Below, in pieces: positions 53,601 to 60,120 of a stretch of 64,000 nucleotides of DNA (positions within the stretch are counted from its first letter, which is position 1; every line of letters starts with the position of its first letter). The position numbers and the translations under genes were made by a program. The stretch lies in NCBI RefSeq assembly GCF_014193845.1, contig NZ_JACHZX010000006.1, positions 1 to 64,000 of the forward strand, given 5' to 3'. The stretch is from Sphingomonas sp. BK345. GTDB taxonomy: Bacteria > Pseudomonadota > Alphaproteobacteria > Sphingomonadales > Sphingomonadaceae. The notes below the pieces were generated by a model that had not been told where the DNA came from, did no database searches, and saw nothing but the letters and a program-made list of their open reading frames with translations.

Positions 53601-54788
53601 GGTGAAGCGCGCCGGCACCAGCACCGGGGTGCGCGACCAGCGCCCGCGTCCGGCCGCGCGCGCCTGCTCGAAGCCGGTGTCGTCGAACGCGAACCGGTCG
53701 GCGCTGAGGCGATAGTCGAAGGTGAAGGTGCGAAAGTTGCCGTCGAGGATGGCGCGCAGCCGCATGTCGCGCGCGGTCATGTTGCGGAACAGCGCCGCCG
53801 GGCGCAGCAGCCGCGCGCTGACGCGGACGTTGCGGAACGCGCTGGCGCCGAGGTCGACCATCCCTTGCACCTCGGCGGCGATCGCGGGCGAACGCAGCGA
53901 CAGCGCGCCGTCGAGCCGCCGGTTGGCGAAGGTGGCGTTCCCGTCGACCGCCACGCGCGGCGCGGTGAGCGACTGGAGCTTGCCGCCGATCACTGCGCTC
54001 GGCGCCACCGTGCCGATCAGCCGGTAGCGCCCGTCACGATTGGCGAGCGCGAGGTCGATCACGCGCGCCGCGCCGGCCTGCGCCACCGCGCGCCCGTCCC
54101 AGCGGTGCCAGTCGCCGTCGCCCGCGACATCGAGCGCGAGCGCGCGGTTGAGCCCGGTCAGCTTCGCCAGCACGCCGCGCGCGGTGCCGCGCGCGCGCGC
54201 CTCCAGGTCGAACCGGCCCGCGTCGGGGCGCGAGTCGAGCCGCAGGTCGAGCGAGTCGCTGCCCTGCACCACCGCGGCAAGGTCGACCAAGGCGTGGCCG
54301 TCGCGGATATCGGCGCGCCCGCGCAACCGACCGTAGCGCACCACGCCGGTGACCCGCGGCGCGACGATCAACCGGTCGACCGCGAGCCGTCCGATGGCGA
54401 TGTCGAACTTGGGCAGCAGCGGCCCGCTGCGGCCGGTGTCGCGCGGCTCGGGCAGCTTGGCGAGCGTCGCGTTGGCGATGTCGAGCGCGGTGATGTCGAG
54501 GCGGTTGTGCCACCAGGCGAGCGGCGACCAGTCGAGCCGCGCGCGTGGTACCGTCAGCACGAGCCCCTTGGGATCGTACAGCCGAAAGTCGACCAGCTCG
54601 GCGCGCCCGTAGAGCGAGCCGTCGATCCGCCCGATGCGGAAGCGCAGCCCGTTGTCGGGTCGCAGCGCGTTAACCCGGTCCGCAACGAAACGGTGCCCGA
54701 CGCCGGTGTCGAGCACGAACACGACGAGCAGCGAGAGCGCGACCAGCCCCGCGAGCGCCAGCCCAAGATAGCGCAGCAGGCGGGTCAA
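50670..54788 (-). CDS. tamB: Translocation and assembly module subunit TamB
   Basis: A 1372-residue AsmA-like bridge protein. One N-terminal membrane helix (LGLALAGLVALSLLVVFVLD) anchors it in the inner membrane; the rest is a long beta-rich periplasmic groove ending in the conserved TamB C-terminal domain (ATIRVTGVALKPEISFTSTP, LPQDELLSRLLFG and RRIYAEIITDGAG). It works with TamA in outer-membrane protein assembly and in phospholipid transport. It overlaps tamA by four bases (ATGA). A long open frame on the opposite strand is a GC-rich mirror, not a gene. Confidence 0.93.
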   Translation of the reverse strand: MTRLLRYLGLALAGLVALSLLVVFVLDTGVGHRFVADRVNALRPDNGLRFRIGRIDGSLYGRAELVDFRLYDPKGLVLTVPRARLDWSPLAWWHNRLDITALDIANATLAKLPEPRDTGRSGPLLPKFDIAIGRLAVDRLIVAPRVTGVVRYGRLRGRADIRDGHALVDLAAVVQGSDSLDLRLDSRPDAGRFDLEARARGTARGVLAKLTGLNRALALDVAGDGDWHRWDGRAVAQAGAARVIDLALANRDGRYRLIGTVAPSAVIGGKLQSLTAPRVAVDGNATFANRRLDGALSLRSPAIAAEVQGMVDLGASAFRNVRVSARLLRPAALFRNMTARDMRLRAILDGNFRTFTFDYRLSADRFAFDDTGFEQARAAGRGRWSRTPVLVPARFTAARVTGVGDVAGGILRNLSVDGLLKVTATQVTGDRLRLRSDQLAGEIGLRLDLRTGRYDVALSGGLGRYLIPGIGLVQVDSRLQAVPGPNGHGTRVIGRGTARVLRLDNAFFRSLTGGLPRIETELERTPDGILHFTRLVLTAPTLRLAGNGYRRRDGTFFFEGAGTQGTYGPVTLRLDGRIERPTLDLVFARPNATLGLAAVRAHLDPSAQGFAFTAAGGSRLGDFTGAGQIVLPPGDGQSRILVERLDVSGTRATGALDIVDGGFRGRLSVNGGGWSGAFDFAPVGEVQRIAAQLQARNARIGGVAAVRVAQLQFTALLDPAGTKLDASARGAGLRHGALSVSRFDGTVALAGETGEIRAAIAGSRGVGFRVQTVTAVTPDGYTVRASGSIGQRPIRLDTPAVLRRDGDAWTLASTKLSFAGGSAEVSGRLGDDDTSVRATLANLPLAVLDIGYSGLGLGGSASGSLRLDARAGAAPTGRADLTVRGLTRSGLVTSSTPVDMGLAAVLAPDHAGVRVVMQSAGRIVGRAQAQLKPLGSGSLVERLSRAGLFAQVRYSGPADTLWRLTRIELFDLTGPVAFAADVTGATQAPQLRGVVRASGARIQSATTGTSITNVAASGRFSGSRLQLDRFTGDTARGGKVSGSGWFDLRPTGVALDLSVDADHAVLIDRDDIGATVTGPITFRSDGDGGVIGGDVRLDTSRYKFGQATVASALPQVAVREINVPGGDNADDEVAAPWRLDVRARARNGLMVTGLGLSSEWTAQVQIAGTPTDPALTGRADLVRGDYEFAGREFELSRGIIRFAGEVPANPALDIEASANTTGLNATIRVTGVALKPEISFTSTPALPQDELLSRLLFGTSITNLSAPEALQLAAAVAALQDGGGGLNPINAVRRAAGLDRLRILPADPQTGQGTSIAAGKYVTRRIYAEIITDGAGYSATRVEFQVTRWLSLLSSISTLGRQSANVRVSRDY

Positions 54789-56773
54789 AAGGCCTGCCCC
54801 AGCGAGACGTACACCGCGAGCCGGCTGTCGCCCTTCTGCGGGTTGATCGGGGTTCCCAGGTCGACGCGGATCGGGCCGAAGTTCGAGTAATAGCGCACGC
54901 CGATGCCGGCGCCGTAACGGAAGCCCGTGAGGTCGGGCAGCCCGCCGGTGTAGATGTTGCCGCCGTCGAAGAAGGGCACCACGCCGAAATTGCCGAACGC
55001 CCGGATCCGCGCCTCCACCGCGAACTCGGCCAGGCTGCGCCCGCCGATCGGATCGTTGTTGGGGTCGCGCGGGCCGATCGACTGGAAGCCGTAACCGCGC
55101 ACCGAGGCACCGCCGCCGGCGTAGAAACGCCGCGACGGCGCGATCTGGTCGCGCGGCGCGCCCAGGATCGTTCCTGCACGGACTCGCCCCGCCAGCACCG
55201 TTCCCTTGGTGACCGGCCGGTACGCGCTCGCGTCGAGCTGGACGCGCGTATAGCCGAAGGCGCGGTTCTGCAGCGACAGCTCGGGGCTGACCCGACCGGC
55301 GAGGCGGAAGCCGCGCGTCGGGTTGAGCAGGTCGTCCGAGCCGTCATAGCCCAGGCTGGTCGGCAGCGCGCCGATCAGGAAGGTGCGGCGGCGCGGCTCG
55401 CCGGTGGAGAGGATCACGTCGCGCTCGTCCGAGGCGACCAGCTCGGCGCCGAGCGACCAGGTCCAGGTCTTCTGGAAGAAGATGTTGGTCTGCCGCTCCA
55501 GCGCCGCGGACAGCGAGAGCGTGTTGGCCTCATAGGCGTCGCGCAGCAGGTGCGCGGCGGCGAACTGCGCGGTGAGCACGCGGTCGCGCGCGTGGAAGTT
55601 GTTGCGCCGGAACGTGACCTGGCCGAGCTGCTCGCGCGTGCCGGCAACGCCGCGGAGCGTCACCGCGCCCTCGGGCGGGAACAGGTTGCGATGCGTCCAG
55701 CTGACCTCCGAGCGCGCGCCCTCGCCGGTGCCATAGCCGAGCTCAACCGCAACGGTGCGCGGCGGCGCCGGTTCGAGCCGCACCGCCACGTCCACCACCG
55801 ACGGGTCGTCCGCCGCGACCGCGCGCACCTCGGCGGTGGAGACCAGCCCGGTCTGCACCAAAGCGCGGCGCAGGTCGTCGAGCTGCGACGCCTCGTACGA
55901 GTCGCCGCTCTTGAAGCGCGCGATATCGGCGACGTGCGCGGCGTCGAACACGCGATTGTCGGGGTTGGCGGTGATCCGCCCGAACCGCCGCGCGGTGCCC
56001 GGCGCCACCTCGACCGACACGGTCGCGCTCTGCGCGGTGCGGTCGACCACCACCTGCGCGTCGCCGATCCGCGCGAAGGCGAAGCCCTCCTCCCCCGCGC
56101 GCGTGCGCAGGTTCGCCTCAGCCGCGGCGATGGCGTCGCTGTTGACCGGGTCCTCGGGGCGCACCGCGAAGGCGTCGCGCAGCGTCTGCGCCTTGGCGCC
56201 TGCGGCCTCGACGCCCGCGAGCGTCACGCCGGCGAAGCGGTAGAGCGTGCCCGGCGTCGCCACCAGCACCACCACGGGGCGCTTCTCGGCGCGCTCGAAG
56301 CGGGTCGCCACCGCGGCGTCGTAGAAGCCCTCGCCCTTCAGCAGCGTGAGCAGCAGCTCGGCGTCCTGCCGCGCGCGGCGGTCGAGCTGCGCCGGATTGG
56401 CTTCCTTCCCCTCGTTGCCGGCGAGCACCGACAGTTCCTGGAAGCGCTGGCGCAGCAGCGGCGTGCCCGCGGCGTCAAGCCCGTCGATGCGCCAGGCGTA
56501 GCGCGTGGTGGCGCCGATCTGCGCGCGCTCGGCCACCGGCGCGGCGGGGGCGGCGCTGAGATCGGGCCAGTCGACACCGATGTCGGGAAGGGCGGCGAGC
56601 GGTGCGGTCGGGTCGACCTCGTCGAACGCGGTCGGCGCGGCGCCGGAGTCGGTCTGAGACGGCGACGGCGACGCGGTCGCCGGCGCCTGCTGGGCGCGCG
56701 CCGGTACAGCTCCTGTCATCACGCCGACCACGGCGCAGAGCAGCGCGCCGCGCCGCCCCACGTCCGGCCTCAT
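54785..56773 (-). CDS. tamA: Outer-membrane assembly factor TamA (Omp85 family)
   Basis: A 662-residue Omp85 protein. A signal peptide (ALLCAVVGVMTGAVPARAQ) is followed by POTRA-like repeats (about residues 90-330, for example RLEPAPPRTVAVELGYGTG at the transition) and a 16-strand barrel with the family motif SVRGYGFQSIGP (VRGY lock region) and a C-terminal VYVSLGQAF ending in Phe. It is the outer-membrane partner of TamB, directly downstream. The long Ser/Pro/Ala linker after the signal is variable in this family. Confidence 0.93.
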   Translation of the reverse strand: MRPDVGRRGALLCAVVGVMTGAVPARAQQAPATASPSPSQTDSGAAPTAFDEVDPTAPLAALPDIGVDWPDLSAAPAAPVAERAQIGATTRYAWRIDGLDAAGTPLLRQRFQELSVLAGNEGKEANPAQLDRRARQDAELLLTLLKGEGFYDAAVATRFERAEKRPVVVLVATPGTLYRFAGVTLAGVEAAGAKAQTLRDAFAVRPEDPVNSDAIAAAEANLRTRAGEEGFAFARIGDAQVVVDRTAQSATVSVEVAPGTARRFGRITANPDNRVFDAAHVADIARFKSGDSYEASQLDDLRRALVQTGLVSTAEVRAVAADDPSVVDVAVRLEPAPPRTVAVELGYGTGEGARSEVSWTHRNLFPPEGAVTLRGVAGTREQLGQVTFRRNNFHARDRVLTAQFAAAHLLRDAYEANTLSLSAALERQTNIFFQKTWTWSLGAELVASDERDVILSTGEPRRRTFLIGALPTSLGYDGSDDLLNPTRGFRLAGRVSPELSLQNRAFGYTRVQLDASAYRPVTKGTVLAGRVRAGTILGAPRDQIAPSRRFYAGGGASVRGYGFQSIGPRDPNNDPIGGRSLAEFAVEARIRAFGNFGVVPFFDGGNIYTGGLPDLTGFRYGAGIGVRYYSNFGPIRVDLGTPINPQKGDSRLAVYVSLGQAF

Positions 56774-56901
56774 GTGCTCGGTCTAGCCGCCGCAGGTGGA
56801 GAGAAGAAGGGGGGAAAACCGACTGATCGCGGTTGGGATCGCGCGTCCGGCACGGTCGGTCGCGACTGGCGTGCGCGGCGGCGGCGTGGCAGAGCGCCCC
56901 G

Positions 56902-57066
56902 ATGCCTCCTTCCCGCTCCCCGCTCGCCGGCGGCTTCCCCATCGCCGCCCTGATCCTCGGCGGCACGATCCTCGGTCTGATGGCCGGCGAGCCGACGATC
57001 GGCTTCCTCGTCGGCCTGACGCTGGGGGTGGCGATCGCTCTGTGGGTCTGGTGGCGCGACCGCTAG
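56902..57066 (+). CDS. Small membrane protein
   Basis: A 54-residue protein starting MPPSRSPLAGGFPIAALILG, with two hydrophobic segments (FPIAALILGGTILGLMAG and IGFLVGLTLGVAIALWVWW) separated by EPT, and ending RDR. Similar two-helix proteins with a GEPTIGFL turn are common in sphingomonads; their role is unknown to me. It is divergent from tamA. Confidence 0.65.
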   Translation: MPPSRSPLAGGFPIAALILGGTILGLMAGEPTIGFLVGLTLGVAIALWVWWRDR

Positions 57067-57189
57067 CCGATCACCTCGACCTACCCGCCGTGTTCCTGCG
57101 CTAGCGCGAGCAGAAGCGGGACCGCGCCTCCCGGTGCACCGAGCTACCCAAAGTAGCGATATCGCGCCGGAAAGTACGCGGTCGTAACG

Positions 57190-57217
57190 AAAACGTCGCG
57201 AAAACGTCGCGACGTTT
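57190..57217. promoter_or_regulatory. Operator-like repeat upstream of receptor gene
   Basis: AAAACGTCGCG occurs twice in direct tandem (57190-57200, 57201-57211), and the second copy is part of a perfect 16-base palindrome, AAACGTCGCGACGTTT (57202-57217). It lies 65 bases upstream of the receptor start, where a repressor or activator would control initiation. The symmetry is of the LacI or TetR operator kind; no cognate regulator is in the window. Confidence 0.6.
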
Positions 57218-57281
57218 ACATCGAGCCCCCCTAGCGGCCCGCGCCGAGACGGCACTCATGCCGCTTTGGGGGTAATAGATC

Positions 57282-59969
57282 ATGGTATCGTATGTCGGCC
57301 TGCTGCGGGCGTCGGCCGCGCTCGTCACCATCGCCGCGCTGACCGCGACCGCGCACGCACAGGGTGGCACGCCTGCCGGTCCCGCCACGCAGGCGAGCGA
57401 CTCAGCCGCCGCGGCAACCGACCAGCCCGGCGAAGATATCGTCGTCAATGGCACCTACGCGCGCAGCATCGACGCCGCGGTCGAGACCAAGCGTCGCGCC
57501 GCGTACGGCGTCGACTCGATCAGCTCGACCGACATCGGCAAATTCCCGACGCAGAACGTCGCCGAGGCGCTCCAGCTGATCCCGGGCGTCGCGATCACCC
57601 GCCCCCGCGGCGAGGGGCTGTACGTCAGCGTCCGTGGGCTTGGGCCGCAGTTCCAGAACACGCTGATGAACGGCCGCACCATCGCGCTCAACGACCTGAT
57701 CGAGAACGGCGGCGCCAACGGCCGCCAGTTCCGCTTCGAGATGCTGCCAGCCGAGTTCACCTCGCGCATCGACGTGGTGAAGACGCCCACCGCCGACATG
57801 AGCGAGGGCGCGCTGGGCGGCAACATCGACGTCACCACCTTCCGGGCGCTCGAGGTGGGCAACAAGACCACGCTCAACCTGCGCGGCACCTACACGACGC
57901 AGACCGACAAGGTGCGTCCCAACGCCACGCTACTGACCAGCGCCGTCACCGACGACGGCACCTTCGGCCTGCTCGCGGGCGCGCAATATTGGGCCAAGTC
58001 GGTTCGCAACGATCGGTTCATGGGGTTTGGCTGGATCGCAGACCGCTATGCCACCACCGCGGCCGGAGGCCTGCCCAAAGGCCTCTACTCACCGACGCGC
58101 ACGCGACCGACCGTGGAGACTGAGGATCGCGAGCGCGTATCGGGAATGATCTCGGCGCAGTGGCACCCGACGGCCGAGCTGGAGACCACCCTGGACGTCG
58201 TCGCGACCCGGCTTGACGTCGCCTATGACGAGTTCGGCCTCGACATCTATCCGGACGACGGCAAGGGCACCTACAATCCTTTGGGGTCGTCGATCGTGCC
58301 GGGCTCGGTCGTCGCGGACGGCGACACGATCACCAAGGCGACGATCAACGACGTCCGCTTCATGGCATCGCGCGAATACAGCCTCAATCGCCATGACCTG
58401 CTGACGGTCGGGCTCAAGCAGCGCTGGAATCCCGACCGCTGGCACCTCTCGGCCGATGTCAACTGGTCGGCGGCGCACAGCTACCACCCTGACTATCGCG
58501 AGGGCACGGTACGCAGCCGCGCGATCTTCATCGCGCCGCTCAGCTATGACGCGACCGGCGGCTACGAGGTGCTGCCGACGCTCACCACGCCGGTCGACGC
58601 CACCGACCCGGCGAACTACAGCCTCTACACCTTCAACATCGCGCCCAAGGACAGCAAGGACTGGGATCTCTACACGCGCGCCGACGTCGCGCGCGACCTA
58701 GACGGCTTCGTCTCCAAGCTGACTGCCGGCGGCGAATATCACCGGCGCCGCCGTGACTATTTCCGCCGCGACTTCCTGGTCAACCCGCCCGCCGGCACGC
58801 CGCTTAGCGTGCTCGGCACCGGCGCCTACGAGCAGCTGCCGTTCGACGACTTCCTCAAGGGCGTCCCGGGCAACGCGCCGCGCACCTTCCTCGTGCCCGT
58901 GACGAGCGCCTATCTCGACGCCTTCTTCACGCCCGCCGTGGAGAATTCGGCGCTGACGCTGGCGGACCGGCGCTCAAGCTTCAGCGTCACCGAGCGGATC
59001 GCGGGCGGCTATGTCCGCGCCGACTATCAGTTCCCGGTCGGCGCGGTGGCGGTGAGCGGCAATGTCGGCGTGCGCTACATTCACACCGACCAGGTGGCGA
59101 GCGGCACGCTCACCGCGGGCTCGGTCGCGACGCCGGCGAGCTTCCCGAAAACCTTCAACAACTGGCTGCCCAGTTTCAACCTGCGCGCCGATCTCACCAC
59201 CAAGCTGGTCGGCCGCCTCGCCGCCAGCCGCGTGCTGACCCGGCCCAACGTCACCGACGTCGCGCCGCGCATCACCGTCTCGACCGACGCGGCGACCGCG
59301 AGCGGTGGCAACCCGCAGCTGGTACCGTTCCTGGCGACGCAGTTCGACGGCTCGCTCGAATGGTATTTCGCGCCGTCGGGGCTGCTGTCCGGCGCAGTCT
59401 TCTACAAGGCGCTGGATAATTACATCACGCAGAACAACGTCCAGATAGAGATACCGGGACGCGGCAACGTCAATCTTTCCACGCAGATCAACGGCGGCGA
59501 CGCCAAGGTCTATGGCGCCGAGTTCGCCTACAGCCAGGTGTTCACCTTCCTGCCCAAGCCGCTCGACGGGTTGGGCGTGCAGGCCTCGTACACGCACACC
59601 TCGGTGCAAGCGGACTATAAGGCGGGCGACCGCGAGATCCGCGACCAGCTGATCGGCCTGTCGAAGAACAGCTTCAACCTGGTCGGCTTCTACGACATGG
59701 GGCCGGTGTCGACCCGGCTCTCCTACGTATGGCGCGACCGTTATCTCAACGGCACCGGCAGTACGGTGCAGGCGCCGAGCTATGTCGCGCCGTTCGGCTC
59801 GCTCGACGGCAATTTCTCGATCAAGGTGACGCCGCAGCTGACGCTGAGCCTCGAGGGGATCAACCTCGCCGGCGCACGGCAGAACACGTACAACGACAAG
59901 GAGCTGCGCTTCGGCGAGGTGAATTACTACGGGCGCACGATCCTGTTCGGCGCGCGCGCGGAGTTCTGA
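57282..59969 (+). CDS. TonB-dependent receptor
   Basis: An 895-residue receptor. Signal peptide: ASAALVTIAALTATAHAQ. Plug blocks: DIVVNGTYARSIDAAVETKR, STDIGKFPTQNVAEALQLIP, RGLGPQFQNTLMNGR and DVVKTPTADMSEGALGGNID, the style of sphingomonad carbohydrate receptors; the barrel ends RTILFGARAEF. The start ATG follows GGGGGTAATAG. A strong operator-like palindrome lies upstream. It converges on another receptor across a repeat element, and no linked hydrolase identifies its ligand. Confidence 0.92.
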   Translation: MVSYVGLLRASAALVTIAALTATAHAQGGTPAGPATQASDSAAAATDQPGEDIVVNGTYARSIDAAVETKRRAAYGVDSISSTDIGKFPTQNVAEALQLIPGVAITRPRGEGLYVSVRGLGPQFQNTLMNGRTIALNDLIENGGANGRQFRFEMLPAEFTSRIDVVKTPTADMSEGALGGNIDVTTFRALEVGNKTTLNLRGTYTTQTDKVRPNATLLTSAVTDDGTFGLLAGAQYWAKSVRNDRFMGFGWIADRYATTAAGGLPKGLYSPTRTRPTVETEDRERVSGMISAQWHPTAELETTLDVVATRLDVAYDEFGLDIYPDDGKGTYNPLGSSIVPGSVVADGDTITKATINDVRFMASREYSLNRHDLLTVGLKQRWNPDRWHLSADVNWSAAHSYHPDYREGTVRSRAIFIAPLSYDATGGYEVLPTLTTPVDATDPANYSLYTFNIAPKDSKDWDLYTRADVARDLDGFVSKLTAGGEYHRRRRDYFRRDFLVNPPAGTPLSVLGTGAYEQLPFDDFLKGVPGNAPRTFLVPVTSAYLDAFFTPAVENSALTLADRRSSFSVTERIAGGYVRADYQFPVGAVAVSGNVGVRYIHTDQVASGTLTAGSVATPASFPKTFNNWLPSFNLRADLTTKLVGRLAASRVLTRPNVTDVAPRITVSTDAATASGGNPQLVPFLATQFDGSLEWYFAPSGLLSGAVFYKALDNYITQNNVQIEIPGRGNVNLSTQINGGDAKVYGAEFAYSQVFTFLPKPLDGLGVQASYTHTSVQADYKAGDREIRDQLIGLSKNSFNLVGFYDMGPVSTRLSYVWRDRYLNGTGSTVQAPSYVAPFGSLDGNFSIKVTPQLTLSLEGINLAGARQNTYNDKELRFGEVNYYGRTILFGARAEF

Positions 59970-59977
59970 GCGTCAAG

Positions 59978-60101
59978 CTCCTCCCCGCTTGCGGGGAGGG
60001 GAACCGCCGCGAAGCGGCGGTGGAGGGGGGTCTGCGCAGGCGCTGCGCCTAGTGGAGATCCCCCTCCACCACCCGGCTTTGCCGGGCGGTCACCCTCCCC
60101 G
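59978..60101. repeat. Intergenic palindromic repeat element
   Basis: About 124 bases made of successive hairpins: CTCCCCGCTTGCGGGGAG, ACCGCCGCGAAGCGGCGGT, GCAGGCGCTGCGCC and ACCCGGCTTTGCCGGG, framed by CTCCTCCCC- and CACCCTCCCC-type ends. This is the layout of REP or MITE-like elements scattered between convergent genes in sphingomonads. It sits between the stops of two convergent receptor genes and may also terminate both transcripts. Confidence 0.8.
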
Positions 60102-60120
60102 TGTTGGAAAGGATCTTGGG

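Noticed and set aside
51600-54890. A 1096-codon open frame on the plus strand opposite tamB
   Set aside because: Its translation is an Arg/Ala/Asp/Glu-rich mirror of a GC-rich gene; tamB on the other strand has clear domains and a coupled start.
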